Shown here: one piece after another, positions 28,104 to 42,031 of the stretch
Layout: each line of letters begins with the position of its first letter
Position numbering within the stretch: the first letter of the stretch is position 1
DNA from: Seriola aureovittata
Lineage: Eukaryota; Chordata; Actinopteri; Carangiformes; Carangidae
Assembly: GCF_021018895.1 (NCBI RefSeq)
Contig: NC_079377.1
Span: forward strand, 17,819,501 to 17,883,500
DNA: 64,000 nucleotides
Direction of reading: 5' to 3'
Notes under the pieces: generated by a model
What the model was told of the DNA's origin: nothing
Database searches by the model: none
The model's input: the letters and a program-made list of their open reading frames with translations, nothing else
Made by a program: the position numbers and the translations under genes

Positions 28104-29438
28104 TGCCTTGCTTATGATGGACATTGTTTGTGCGATGATCACAGTTTAGATAATGACCTAAATTCAATCTGCCTTCAAAACAAGTATTTGTAGTATCACC
28201 ATGTGGAAAGAATAAGCACCTCCTAACAGCTGGAAAAAAATTAATACAGTTATTTGTTCACTCAGTCTGTTTGCTGAATGATAGCTACTTAGAATTTCAT
28301 CCCCTTAAAATCAACAATATGCAAGATTTGCTCATTAAAAATGTATGACTTATTGCAGTCATCATGTATCTATGTATATGAATGACTTTACTTATCTCAC
28401 TACTCATCTATCTAAATCTCTATAGGGGTGCAAATATGAAATATGATCTTTCCAATCACAAACCTGCTAGAGGACATACGTACACAATATTGTCACACAA
28501 AAAGGAATGTCAGATTATCGTGTATAAAACTTCCTGTAATCTTTACATTACAGTGTTCTGTGTGTAATTAAATATACGAGTGGCAATTCAAACATCTCAA
28601 CTCAGTACTTATCAACAGGGGCACTCAACAAGACAGAAGTGTTTCTAATTCTAACTGGGCCCAACTCCTCCACGTACCTGAGGCCATGTGCTGCTTTATT
28701 TGAAACAGCATTATTGAAAATTTAGAAGGACGACACTGACCCTGGAACTGAGATAAACGATGTTCATGAGCATTGGAAATGAAACTGAAATGTCTCATTG
28801 TTTGTGTAGCCAAAAACAATTTTCTGGTTCAGCATATAAAATAACAATTGTGGAAATAATCGATTTATTTTAGTCAAACATTAAGAATAGTTGAAAAAAA
28901 AAAAATCAAAGAATCAAAACTTTTGTGGCTGAATGAAATTACTTTTGAATCACACCGTATCATATCATTACTTAGTTCATCCCTTTCATTTTAGGGTAAT
29001 CTGGCTGTCGATTGGGTATCGTCTGATAGGGAAAGACAAACACCCCTAACATTTATCTGTCTTTCCATTCATCCATCATCATAGTATAGTGAGTAAATTC
29101 ATGCACTGATTCTCGTTATCGTCTCTGAAATTCTCTCAGAATGCAGTCATGGCTTTTTTAATTTTTACCCTCATCTCTCCCTCTCACAATCTCTGCTCCC
29201 TCTCTTACTCTTGCTCAGTGTGCATGTTCAGTGACAATAGATTTGTCCCTATTTGAGCCAATACACCATAGTTTTAAGGTCAGGTCTGGGTGCATAGCAA
29301 CCAAAGGCTCCTGTTGGATTGAAGTATATAGGTGCCTTTCAGAGTCTCAGTGCTTGGATCTAATTTGAAGACAGCGGACAATGAAAAGGTTTTGGTAGCT
29401 GTCACACTTTCTGTGTTCTTTCGGTGTAAAGATCTCAC

Positions 29439-29458
29439 AAAAAAAAAAAAAAAAAAAA
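29439..29458. repeat. A20 homopolymer
   Basis: Twenty consecutive A on the plus strand. It could be a retroposon tail, but no body or target duplication was recognised. Confidence 0.9.
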
Positions 29459-31755
29459 GAAGCCAGGAAGCAATAATGAGGCCTGTCATAAAAGATTCAC
29501 AATAGTCCCTCTGAACCCAGATTTACCACCGTTGCTGTGGAAACGCACCTTAAAACCACTTAATCTGCTCCATCAGCAACAGCATGGAATACAAAGGTGC
29601 TCTCAGTATACCTTAAGACTGGTACACACATACAAGTGGGTATACCTTTAACACAGGTGCACATGTAAATATTCAATTTTAGTCCATACATGTAAGGGTA
29701 AAAGCCTGGAGTCATAACAACATATCAACTCACTATCAATTAATGCTCAAAAGATACAGCAACTGATGAAACTGAAAGAAATGTCAGTTTGGATACTGAT
29801 CTGCAGTTCTTAGTGATAATCCAACACCTGAACAAATCTCTTCTGACCTCCCACTCTTAGTATTCAAGACCAGGTGGCCCTCCCAAGAAGATGGCACACG
29901 TGTGATGAATTAAAAGCAAATCACGACTCCCATCTGCCATGGTACTAAGGCTGCTAGCTTCTCTCTGTATGTTATTGGCTTCCCACAGGCTTGCTATAGC
30001 TATGAGTGGAATAGCTGATGTTCCCACCAGGAGAATCAACAGTTGGCACATTAACCTCATTATATGAACTAAAATTAGGGGAACCTTAAAATTGTGCCTG
30101 TGGTACATTTCATCAACCATGTTCTTACAGAGATTATTGCATCACAATAGCACCATCTATAACATCTGCTCCGTCACTATCTTTGAGCCAGGTAGGCTGC
30201 AAACACAAATTTGCTCATGAAAGATGAAAACCCAGTAATTTGCTACAGTCCTGGATTATACAGCGTTTACCTAATCATTGAACTGATGTTTGTATGGCCA
30301 AATTACTCTTTATAACAGCCAAAGTGGTTGTCACATGAATGAAGAAAAAGGGGTATTCTCAAAGATTGGTTTAAACACAAACATTTCTTTTCTGTAAAAA
30401 CAACTACATTTCTGTACTGCTGGAAGCTCAAAATATGTATTGGCTATTCTTGAACCGTCCCCCTGCTGTGGTCCCTCTGTGGACTTGCATGTGTTGTGAG
30501 CCTTAATGTTGTGAGGGGGATTTCTAACAGTCACTAACCGGATTAAGCCTAGGTGTGACATTTTATGAATACCACAGAAGGCTGAAGAACCTCCTGAGTG
30601 CAGGCATTCAGTAAAGTCGTAAGAAACTTCTGGGCGAGCGTTTTGAAGCAGTTGTTGCTATGTACAGTGCAATGGACATGGTTTTAGCATGGATTCAAAC
30701 CATCACACCACAAGTTCTTTGAGACAGTCTTATAAGGAGGCAAAATTAACAAATGTACCTGAGCTGCATCCTTTTATTTTCCTCTGATGCCAATCATAAT
30801 TTTATCTTGGAAACAATTCTATGAAATATTTATATCAGTTAAAGCTTTACCTTCTTTGCCTACATATCATTAGCCTACTTGTGATTGCTATAATTTCTTA
30901 AAGAGTTTTTACTTCTTGTGTATAATGCAGTCAACATAATTCCTCCAACAATCAAAATACAAGTCTGTAACACAACAGAAGCATCCAATCTTACTTAAAA
31001 AAAAAAACACGTCATGCTCTTGTGACACTATGCCTTAAACACTATGATTAGTGCCAAACAGCCACACTGACTGATTGATTAGGGTTTAGTCCATCGTTAA
31101 ACTCTGCTATGTATAGGAATCCCAACCCCTGGCTGGCATACAGAACTCCAAAATATTGAAAATGATAATCACACATTTTTAGCCTGGACAAAAATAATGA
31201 TATAGTCGAAAAAGAAAGCACTTCAGTAAGTGTGTGACATTGTGAGCAAGCCTTGCTTTGAACGAAATTCAAACTTAGTTAGCATTTTAACAAGACACCA
31301 AAACACACTTCTTGAACAATATATCTTAGCAGAAGATGAATTACTTTGCATTTCTGCAGGGTGCCCTTGGGGAAGCACTGAGCTTAAACTAAAACCCTGC
31401 ACCTGGGGGAAATTTATGTTGTGGATCTTTGATGATATTTGCAATTGAGTTTTTATTGCACAGCTGATTGATGTAATAACCCAGGATAAATACCATGGAA
31501 GAAACTGATTACCTCACCAAAAGTTATTTAGTACATCTGTGACTACAGTTACAACACAAGGACACACAGATATATAGCCAATGTACTGTAAAAAGTAAGA
31601 CACTGTTTTCAGTTGCATAAACCCAACACAAATGATATAAAAAAAAGATCTTTTAACTTCACACAGAACATTTATGATCCATAACACAAAGTAACTGTAC
31701 GCTGCATGTGGACTGCTTTTTTGGCAACATGCAGATGTGACTCCGATCTATCCAA

Positions 31756-31785
31756 CCCCCCCCCCCCCCCCCCCTTTTTTTTTTT
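31756..31785. repeat. C19-T11 homopolymer pair
   Basis: Nineteen C followed directly by eleven T on the plus strand, so the grid1 transcript would carry A11-G19. Exact length may be affected by sequencing. Confidence 0.9.
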
Positions 31786-33199
31786 CATTGAACTTCCACA
31801 GGACTGAAGCAGACTGAAGAGATATACACCAGTGGTCTAGAGAATGAACTTACAGACCTGGGAGTTGCAACAGTCACTACAGTCAGTCATCTAAAAATGT
31901 ATAATTCATTGGGCTCGATCCAAGCAAAGACAATAGATAAGCAAAAGAATGATATTTTAATGCAAATGAATAATGTATGCCACCATTACCCAACATTAGT
32001 CGAGTCATTTCAGGTGAGCAAAACACAAAAATACAATAATTGTTTTCCATAAAAGCACTTTGCACCATTCAAAGGCCATTACCTTAGAATAATGAATCAC
32101 ATAACTTTCCTTTCACATTGGAGTCCACACCCGAAAAACACTTCTTAAGAGAGAAGTAAGTGAATTTTATTTGGAAAGATATAAATAATTAAGCTGTCCC
32201 TTTAGTCAATGTTGCATTCGGGGCAGGATATGTGGCTCCTCACAAAAAAAGGAGCACAAACAAATCTCTCCTCTTTTATTCTAATTTCTGAAACAGTTTT
32301 CTGTGCAGGGTCTTGAGTAAATAGAAGCGAGTGACACTTTCATCTGTTTTGTTCCACATAAAAGCTGACTAGCTTCCAAGCTTGCTCCGTTTTGTGTAGC
32401 CAGAAATAAACCAGTTTGATTATGTGCTAAGACACGGGTCCTTGCACAAGGGTCCTTGTGGAGCATTACAGTACAGTTATATAGCCCTCTCATTAAAGAC
32501 CACCATAATCGCTACAAAGCAATGTCCTTACATGACATCCATGGCTGCCAAAGCCTCTCAGTCCTCTCATGTGCTGTGGACTTGTTTCTCACTCTTGCCT
32601 CTAAGGAAGCACTTGCCTACCAGGTAAGAACACCGAGAAACGTATTCACAGACGACGAAAGACACACACTGTTGTAATCTCTGCTTGAGGGTACACAATC
32701 ACACTCTTATACTTCTGAAACTGCCTCAAAGTCACTACTCACAGGAGGAGAGGAAAGTGAAAACAAAGGTGAGGTGAGAAACCTGAAAGAAAAAGATTCT
32801 ATGGCATATCATCCACATCTCTTATTGTATTTTCACTATTTGTTTCCTCATTTTAATTGAAACGTTTTCCTGTTGACTGCCGACTTAATTGCAGTGAACT
32901 GTCTTAGGCATATGAAGCATATGTGGACAAGAGTTACTGCAATTTCTTCTTAAAAACAAAGATTAAATGCTTCTGGTGCAGTTGATATGCACATGTTGGA
33001 CACATACAAAAAAGTTAAATAATGTAATAACTCTGATAATCACCTTTTACCTTCACTGACCTCAGCTGCTGTAAAAAAGCAAATTACAGAAAGTTTGAAT
33101 TTGACAATATTCAGCCTCTGCAAAGTCCTTTTTTAAAGTTTCAGTAGTAGTACAATGGATAAAATTGTGCAGATATAAGTCGGGAGCTTCAGTTAATTT

Positions 33200-33889
33200 T
33201 CACATGAAACATTAGAATGGGGAAAAATATGATCTCTGTGACTTTGACTGTGGCATGATCGTTGGTATGAGACAGACTGATTTAAATTTTTCTCAAACTG
33301 CTGATCTCCTCGGATTTTCACTCACAACAGTCTCTAGAGAGTTTTTTCTCAGAATGTTGTGAAAAACAATAAACATCCAGCGAGCTGCAGTTCTGTGGAT
33401 GGAGACACCCTGCTGATGAGAGAGGTTAGAGGAGAATAGCTGACAGAGGATACGGTAACTCATAACCACTCTTCACAACTGTGGTGAGCAGAAAAGCACT
33501 TTCAGGAAGCACAATACGTCGAACATTGAGCCAGATGGGCTAAAACAGCAGTGGACCACGACAGATTCCACTCCTGTCGGCCAAGAACCGAAGTCTGAAA
33601 ATGAAGTGGACACAGGCTCACTAAGACTGGACAAATGAAGACTGGAAAAAACGTAGTCTGGTCCGATGAATCTCAGTTTCTGCTGAGGCTTGCAGATGGT
33701 AGGGTCAGAATCTGGCATCAACAGATCCATCCATGGATCAAACCTGTCTTGTGTCAACAGTCCAGGCTGGTGGTGTAATGGTGTAGGGGAATGTTTTCTT
33801 GGCACACTCTAGGCCCCTTGATACCAATCAATCATGGTTTGAATGTCACAGCCTGTCTGAGAATTGTTGTTGACCATGTGAATCTCTTT
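33200..33889 (+). mobile_element. Tc1/mariner-like transposon relic, 5' part
   Basis: The DNA follows the teleost Tc1-type transposase gene closely: segments such as AAACTGCTGATCTCCTCGGA, GGTGAGCAGAAAAGCA, CAGATGGTAGGGTCAGAATC and GGCACACTCTAGGCCCCTTG. Small indels and stops break the frame, so it is a dead copy. It starts near GAATGGGGAAAAATATGA; the terminal inverted repeat was not found. It is interrupted at about 33889 by a LINE and resumes at about 34472. It lies in the 29-kb grid1 intron, opposite in orientation to the gene. Confidence 0.85.
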
Positions 33890-33950
33890 GGATGGATGGA
33901 TACGTTATTTAAACCCTAGGAGATTTCTTGTGTCCATTAGCTCATTGTTG

Positions 33951-33985
<35 letters not shown>

Positions 33986-34471
33986 TAAATCGGTCGACTT
34001 CCTTTGGCTGAGGTGTTGTATAGCTTGATGGCAGTGGGAACAAAGGATCTCCTGAACCTTTCTGCTCTGCAGCGCAGTGAGATGAGACGTTTGCTGCACC
34101 TGTAGCTGCTTCTCTGTCCTGCCAGAATGTTGTGGAGAGGATGGTTGGTATTGTCCAAGATGGACTCCAAGTTACATTGCATGCATCTCTCCACAACAGT
34201 CCTGAGTGAGTCCAGACTCCTGCCAAGCACACACCTAACCTTGTTTGTCCAGTCTCCTTGTGTTCATGTCGGACATGCTGCCGCCCCAGCAGACTGCAGC
34301 ATAAAAAAGTACACTGGCCACCACTGACTGATAAAACATTTGCAGCATTTCACTGCAGACATCAAAGGACCTGAGCCTCCTGAGGAAAAAGAGCCGGCTC
34401 TGCCGCTTACAGTAGATGGCATTCGTGTTCAGGGACCCGTCCAGTTTACTGTCTAGGTGCACACCTAGGTA
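33890..34471 (-). mobile_element. 5'-truncated LINE (L2/CR1-type tail) inserted in the Tc1 relic
   Basis: Minus-strand translation gives the C-terminal end of a non-LTR reverse-transcriptase ORF: YLGVHLDSKLDGSLNTNAIY, then RLFFLRRLRSFDV, FYQSVVASVLFYAAVCWGG, and after a frameshift near 34240 LDSLRTVVERC, ILDNTNHPLHNIL and RRSFVPTAIKLYN. The 3' UTR then has an ATT run (33951-33984 on the plus strand as AAT), a TTTAAATAACGTATCC phrase and an ATCC tail, typical of fish LINEs ending in short tandem repeats. The 5' truncation joins Tc1 sequence at TTTATGGCC. Clade assignment is from remembered similarity. Confidence 0.8.
33951..33984. repeat. (AAT)n microsatellite in LINE 3' region
   Basis: About eleven AAT units on the plus strand, within the 3' untranslated part of the LINE. 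Confidence 0.95.
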
Positions 34472-34683
34472 TTTATGGCCACAATTTCACATCTTCTAAT
34501 AGCTACTTCCAGCATGATAATGCACCATGTCACAAAGCAGAAGTCATCTCAAACTGGTTTCATGAACATGCATTGGGATCAGAGAACTTCAGTGGCCTCC
34601 CCAGTCACCAGGTCTAAACCTTTGGGATGTGATAGAAATGGATATTTGCAGCATGAATGTGCAGCTGACAAAGCAGCTGGAAT
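34472..34683 (+). mobile_element. Tc1/mariner-like transposon relic, 3' part
   Basis: This continues the interrupted copy with TTTATGGCCACAATTTCACA, TTCCAGCATGATAATGCACC, CAAACTGGTTTCATGAACAT, AACCTTTGGGATGTGATAGA and GCAGCATGAATGTGCAGCTG. Similarity stops at about GTGCAGCTGACAAAG, so the transposase C-terminus and right terminal repeat are absent. The frame is broken. Confidence 0.83.
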
Positions 34684-37600
34684 TTTAGATAGCATTAAGC
34701 AAGGTAATTACAATAGCGCTCAGTGGCTGATGGTATGAGACTGTACATGTACTGGGTAGCCACCTGATGTGCTGTAGATGTCTGTCAGTAAGAGGCAATG
34801 AACTCCTGAAAAAAAACATCAAGCTAAAATCTAGTCTGAGTAAATAAAGGCAAAAAAAAAAAACCCAGACATTGAATAAAAGATGCATTGAAACATTTTG
34901 GCTTGTGACAGTCTTTCTTCCAGTATAAAAGCTCCTGCTGCCTCTAATCATCAGTGGAGTGAACAGGGATATTTTGAAGTGAAAAGCCACGGAACTCAGT
35001 AAAAGGAAAACATGACGGCACCAGAAGAGAGACCGTAACAAACGACAAACAAGTACATCAGGTACATGGTGGTTTCTCCTAATAACCATCACTAAATAGA
35101 TCTCTTTTATTAATTGCTGTATTGTACCCAGTGGGTCTGTATAGAAGCTGTTTGCCTCTTCTCAGAAATCGAAGATGTCTTCATGCTGCTGAGTTTTACA
35201 GGTCAGCGTGAATAGAGAGGCTCTATGCACCACACTCTGCATGATTAGGCACATGTAAGCAAGATAAGTGGGTAGGAAAATAAGAAAAAAATAAGAAAAG
35301 AGGGCGCAAGAGAGGTAACTGTGGGAGGTTAGCTGGGCCAGAGATGAACATGAATCCTATCCTAATTATTTCCACACAGGGTGAGGCATATCTGCTCACA
35401 ACACCATAGGGAAAGAAAGGGTGTTATGGAGAGTGGGAGTGTGAAAGTTTAAGACATAATGCTTATTCCAAACAGCAGTGACAGACAGGTAGGCTGCAGA
35501 GAAAGGCAGAGGAGGAGGTGGCGGCCGTGGCACTTTGCCAACTACATCCCCTAACAATGGTGAGAGAGATTGTGATGAGATATATTATTTGTTTTCTGAA
35601 ATGTTTAATCGGCTTTGTGTATACAACAATGGGCTGAGGAGAGCATGAATACTGGCATGTATGATACTTGATCCAGGACACAAGTACCTTTATAGAGCCT
35701 GTATAGACATTAATTCCTAGTAAACAACACTCTGGGGCAATTAAAGCAATGTCTGAATAGGCTGCAATTGTACAGACAATAAAATGGGAAAATGTGCTGT
35801 AAATAAAGCATTTCTGCATGCTTTTTTGTGTTCCCACTGTGGTTACATCAAAGATACAAAGAGAGTTTTTCTCTAAGCAGTGGTTTATGTTGCTTGGAAG
35901 GAATCTAATTTGCCAGCATGCTCTGGTAGTGGCCTCAAGTAATAGTTACCCTGCTTTATAGCTGGCACAAGCTTTTCAATACACCTGAGAAACACTTTAA
36001 TTTAATCTGTCTCATCAAGATCAATAAATGTGTCTGAACTGTGACTCTTTGGGACATACTGCCCGTTAATGGGCCACAATGATTTTTCTACAACCTCATA
36101 TACGCAGTTTGGTGCACTGCTATACTTGAAATCAACTCTAATCAAGCCAGAGAGCCACAGCACTGCCAGAATGCGCAAAACCAACCCTCTTCCATACATT
36201 AACAGAAGGCTAAAAGGTCACAATATGAAAATACATTTTACACTAATGCAACCCTTTCCATACAGTATGGAGTGAAGTGCACATTGAGTGCTGTGAGAAA
36301 AAGAAAGATATGGGAAAGTGGGAGGAGAGGGGTTCCCAAAGCTGAGGAGAAGGCGGAGTTGTGGGAGAGGATAGAGGGTGCATGATCAAAGCCTATATTT
36401 TGAAATCACTTACTTCTCCATTAGTTTGATTAATGGCACCAGTCTCACAATCAGACAGAGGCAAGGGGCTTGAAAAATGATGCAATTACTGCTTTTTGAA
36501 TAGAGGGCTGCAAAGGCCTGTTTGAAAGAAGGATCTTGAGGAGATTGTACAGGGCATCCTGGACAGCAGACTACCTCCTCTTCATCCATCTATACCCCTG
36601 CTGCCACACACACTGAAGCCTCACAGCAGTGCTATAACCCTTCCCCTCCAAAGGCGTCTCTCATCAGGCTTAGAGGCATGCTTCACTGGCCCTCTCTAAG
36701 CTGGGGGAGCATATTATAAATTGTGATTAATATGTATCGGCAGTATCTTTCGATGTTTGTGTCGCATTCCGTATTTAATGCTCCACTCCATTCCCTTAAT
36801 GTAGGCTTTCTTCATTTCATTTTTTGACAACATGTATTTAAGCCACATTATGTAAACCTCTTGAGTGATCAGCTATAATGAAAAAAGTCTCAAGTGCCAC
36901 TTACAAAGATGTTTAATGAAAAACTCTGACAGTTATCTCTAAGGCTTTGAAATCAAGTCCACTTTAACTGGGTGTAAATAATTACACATAATGCATACAA
37001 CAAAGGAAACTGCAATATCCACTGCTCATACCACACCTAGAGTAGTTGGATCTGTGTTATATAAGTACAACAGAAGACAAGTTATTTTGCCCTAATGTAA
37101 GGTGAGGCCAGTGTAGGTTGGAAATTTGGCAAAAAGGGACAAACCTGGTCTGTGCAATTTAATATAGATAATTTGACAATACAGGTCACCTGATTCAAAG
37201 ATTTACAAAAGGATCATTCACACAGACTTTTCATCTGGACATGAACCTATACGAACTTCACGCTGGATATCATTGGGACAATAACACCCCCACTGTCCAA
37301 TTCTAGCTGCTTTATGAGCCACTGTGTGTGGAAGGCAGTATACAGGACATGAGGCAACAAATTGGTCAGTTAGATTCCAGTTTACCACCAAGCCCCGTCA
37401 CTGAACTGCCAAGAGAATGTCAGGGAGAGATAAAGAATGAAAGGAGTAAAAGGAACGAAAGAAACACACACAAGGCAAGAGGGTCACGTACAGAGGAATT
37501 CCTACTCGTCAAAGTCTATATAATCCGTTGCACTGGAGTTTTCAGCTGAATGCAGCAGGTACATGACAACTCTTCTGGTAAGTGGAAAGGGCAGAAAAAC

Positions 37601-40523
37601 CTTTACTTCTTTTCGTCAGTTTTTAAATGCCACCCAGTCTGTGCAGTTGTGGACAATAACTACCTTTAGCCACCTCTCTGTAACTATGATTACATTTTGT
37701 GCTCCATGGGTGTGTCCTCATTATGTATATAATGAGACAGCAGATGTCTATTTTCCACCAAGTTTAGGAGACCTCTGAACTCGATCCCTGTCATGCTACA
37801 CCAGTGTGTGAGGCTGCATGACTGCTTATGAGTTTAAGATTTTATGAAACATGGAGATAGAGAAAAGAAGTGAGAGCAGTTAATGAAAAGCTGTGGGGAG
37901 CACCCTTGGGAGAAAAGTCAATAAGAGTTGGGAAGGGCAGATGAATCAAACCAAAAACAAAAAGAAGCGAGTTTTATGTAATACATTTCTAACATTGTCC
38001 GAATTTTAATTTTACAGTGTTCTAAATATTTCCGCTTTGAATTAACTACATGATCATGAGTAAGTGTTGGCACAATAAATCAAACAACATTCTTGGCAGA
38101 GAGTGACACTGGAATTCAAAATATGTCTCTCTGTGCTGATTTACACATTAGCATTTACAGTGATTCTCTCATGAGTGCTCTTTGCGTTTGGGTTTTTACA
38201 GCAAAATCAGTTAAGGATTTCATTCAACGCTTCCAATGCATTGCAAATATGCTACTGCAATTGTAGAGGCACTCGCAGCCCTATGAAACTCCCACAGGTG
38301 TGTGGGATAAAGCAGCTTTCAGTACTGAGGTGGTGATAACCTGTTGCACAAGTAATAGCTTCATTGAATGATCAGAAGAATCCATGATACCCATGATTAT
38401 GGATATTTGAGAATATATATTCCTTTTTGAGTTGTTGGAATTTGATAATAGATGAAATGATGTGTTACTGTAAACTGCTAACTGTGAATGTTGTCTCTAA
38501 ATAACACTAAATTAGAACAGTTTCTTGTTTATTTGTGAATGTCTTCATAACCAAAAAACCTGAGGCAAACGAACAAGTCAGAAACAGCTGCAATATCAAG
38601 CTGTCGTGGAAATTTCCTCAAGACATAAACTGACTGATACATGAGCAAGATACTGAAAAATACCTACACAAAATGATTTATGCTCCTGGTGTATTTTTGG
38701 AAAATCTCCCTTTTATAAACTGCACATTCTTATGGACACTGAGAACAGGTTATAGTCCCTGCATATCTCCACCTACAGTAGTTAGGCATAAATGAGATGC
38801 AGTGTATGGCCACATCTTCCAAATCTGGGTGTTAACACAGACCTGCGAATGAGACATCAAAGGAACGGATGAATATGCATGTGCACATGTTGAACACTGA
38901 CTCATACATACTTGTGCAAGAGCAAAATAAGGAAAGGGAAAAAGTAAGCAAGTAATACAGGTGCAAAAAGAGAAAAGGGACACCTGAACTGCTATTCAGG
39001 TATTTATATTCTTTTCACTCGGGCTGTACTTTAATTGAACATTCTCTCCAGAGCTTTTGGACTGTGATAGGCTGTGTGCTGGGTACCAATGCAGTACTTG
39101 TTTTCCAAGTGGTTGGCTTTGCAATTACCCTTATAACTCTTACTGTATTTGGAGTCTGCCACTTGGGAACCAGGCAATAATCCTGAGCCCACAGCAACAA
39201 TTTCAGAGACAGAACTTTCCAACAATATTGTAGGGTTTTGGTATAATTGCATCTCATATTATGCTGCAGGGAGACAAATGTACAGAGTGATAAAGCTATT
39301 AACGTATACAGACAAAGTAACTGTGTTTTGCCTATTCCAATTCAACAAGAATATGAACTACATGAGTGTTTTGCAATAACTTAAAAATGGCTCTGATGCC
39401 TCTGCAACACCAAAAAATAATTATTGGACATACAATGAACTTAACACTTTCTAACCAGCTGAAGTTTGTGCTCCAGTCCTCATTTTGGCTGATTTACAAA
39501 AACAGACACAGAACAACAGGCTGTGAGGGAGCAACTCTGCTACTGCTGCTGTTTCTGACACTTACGTACAACTTTAGAGGTCACCAGATAAATGAGATAG
39601 GCTTCGCTGGGTGCCTTTTATGAGATTAACTGTTTTCCCTCCTGAAGAAATAAGAATTGCCCAAGAGGTTTACTGTTTCAATAATGCTAAGCATGACTCA
39701 TAATCACAAACATCAATCAAAGTTTATTACCCTCTGTCAAGAAAAGAATGTGTTTTGGGTGCTGCCACTAAAATACATAATATGGAGAAAAGCTTGTGTT
39801 CTATACACTTGACTGTATTAAATATATCCTTTTCTTTCTAAGCAGAAATATAAAGGACAAGTTCAGAGTGATCGTAGAGGCTAAGAACTAGCTTCAACTG
39901 CTCCAGTGCCAATAGTGTTGTTTTCATCACCTTCCTCATCATCATCATGATAATCACCTTTACCAACAGCTCCACTGTCATCAGTAACACAATGCTCGAG
40001 TTGTTTACCCTTTGAAGGCCCTTCCCCACATTTTAAAAAGTCTCCTGACATTGATTAATGTGAAGGGATAAGCCATCACCTCAAATAACACCACAGTTTT
40101 AATTCTCCAGCATTACTTATGAAAAGGCAAATTATTTATGAAAAGCTCTTTAACTTCAGCAGATGAATCATACTTGTGCAAGTAATAACAATCCATCAAG
40201 TAAAGAGCTTGCCAACTGCCCCGGTTTCAATTTTAATACCAGAGTTTCGATATACAACCATTTCTCTTGCTTATTCTGCCCTCCCATGAAATATGATACC
40301 CGAAGAGGTGGTTTTATTTAGATTTTGGTGGAATGAACTACTTTGTTATAAAACGCTGTGTCGTTGGAGGTTACCTATTGTATGCATAGGAAAATACATC
40401 CTGAATATTTCAAACTCACAGCCATGGAGTGTTGCTGAGTTTCACACAAGCTCCCTGGAGGTACCCTTAATTGATCATGGACAGAGAGGGAGCCATCTAT
40501 TATTTACCTGTCAAACTGGAGCA

Positions 40524-40634
40524 TTTATTAATCACGCAAGGCAATTAATATTTTCTCTGCGTGCACTACAGTTTCGCCCTGCTCCATGGTAATAAAACTT
40601 GGCTTATTATGGATAAATCACTCTGAGTTGCTGA
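40524..40634 (+). repeat. duplicated non-coding element, copy A
   Basis: Shares ATTAATCAC, the block CACTACAGTTTCGCCC / TGCTCCATGGTA, AACTTGGCT and CTGAGTTGCTG with copy B 1.5 kb away, in the same order and orientation. It lies inside a 99-codon open frame with no recognisable protein similarity, which I regard as chance. Confidence 0.65.
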
Positions 40635-42031
40635 ATTTAGTCATAGCCAACTAAATTGTTTTTGCTTTAAGCCAGGGATGGGATTGGAAATTATTTGTTG
40701 GAGTAAACAAAGGCCACAAAATGACACACAACAACACATCTGCTAATGTTTGCCTCTATCATTGTTTGTACTGTACTGTGACTATTTTCACGTAAAGAGT
40801 GTTTGAATCTATACCATAATGTGTCTGTCTGTAACACAACCAGAGAGATGACAGAACAAATAGAGAATATTAAAGAACAAAACAGGTTTGCACAGAGGGA
40901 AGGAAATGAACAGAAAGAGAAATGGAGACATTGACAAAAGTATACAGTACAATAAGAGAGGAGACAGAAGGAGATGAGGTTATGAGGGGAAAAAAGCAAG
41001 GGCAGAAAGATAAAGTGCCCATGTTGAGAGAAACATGAAACCATTAAGATGGGGAAAATACAAAGAGGAAAAGAGGGAATGTCCTGTAACAGGGACAGAA
41101 GGGGAAAGAGAGACAAAGAGAGAGAAGAGGATGGAACAGAGGGCAGAAGAGGATGAGATGTCGTACAATGATAGATCGTTTTCTGGCAGGCTCAATTTGT
41201 CATGCTGTTATTGGGAGGAAAATGGAATAGAGAAGCAGCAGGGAGGGTCAGAGGGAGAGGACAGGGGTCCAGAGGTGGGAGCGTTAAGCCTGGTGGGAGC
41301 AACGCCAGTGGACGGTAAGCGAGATAAACTCCACACCTCCTCACCTCTGGCCTCTAAACAAATGATCACTGAGGTTACAGTGATCTGATGACTGCATCCC
41401 AGAAACCAGAGTCCCAGTAACCATACACTGGTGGACTAGTTACTGTTTGTCCATGTGTGTTTTTGAGATTAATTAATTAATAATTGGTGGATTTGGGCAA
41501 ACTGGAAACTCATCCTGCACTTTACTGCTATGTGTTGGGTGATTTATTTTGCTGTCATTTGGGTATTTAAAGACACGTGTTGAAAAAAAAAAAAGAAGCG
41601 GAAATTAAACAAACTTTATACATCATGATCAGTTTACTAATCATAGGGAGGAGTACTCAGCCAGTGAAAGCAGCTGCATAGTGTCCTCTGTGACTCTAGT
41701 GGAGCTTTGTTGAGGGTGAGAAAATAACCTTGGTGATGTAACAAGGTTGGGCTTGGAAATTCAAATTTATTACAGGGGGTATGAAGCTTGAAAGACATGG
41801 CCATTTATGAGACAGGAATGGTATAACAAACAATTCTATGGTATAATATAGGTGTCGGGTCCATTTTTATATTGTAATGCAACACTTAATCCTGAGAGTA
41901 CCCCCCTTAAAGAGTTTGTTTCATGTTTCAGCACCAAATAGCACCCTTAAATCCCCACATTTCTTCAAGATCTTTTGAGTTTCAAGACATCAACACAGTC
42001 CACAATTTTTATTTTGGAGTAGTTTTTGGTT

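Noticed and set aside
34685..35837. Minus-strand frames of 135 and 124 codons downstream of the Tc1 relic
   Set aside because: Composition is typical of intronic DNA and no reverse-transcriptase or transposase motif is present.
40293..40592. 99-codon plus-strand frame
   Set aside because: No recognisable protein similarity, and part of it is a non-coding element repeated at 42 kb where the frame is not kept.
41035..41388. 117-codon plus-strand frame starting MKPLRWGKYKEEKRE
   Set aside because: Purine-rich DNA translates to Glu/Lys/Arg on this strand and a 141-codon frame exists on the other. No domain or splice context was recognised.
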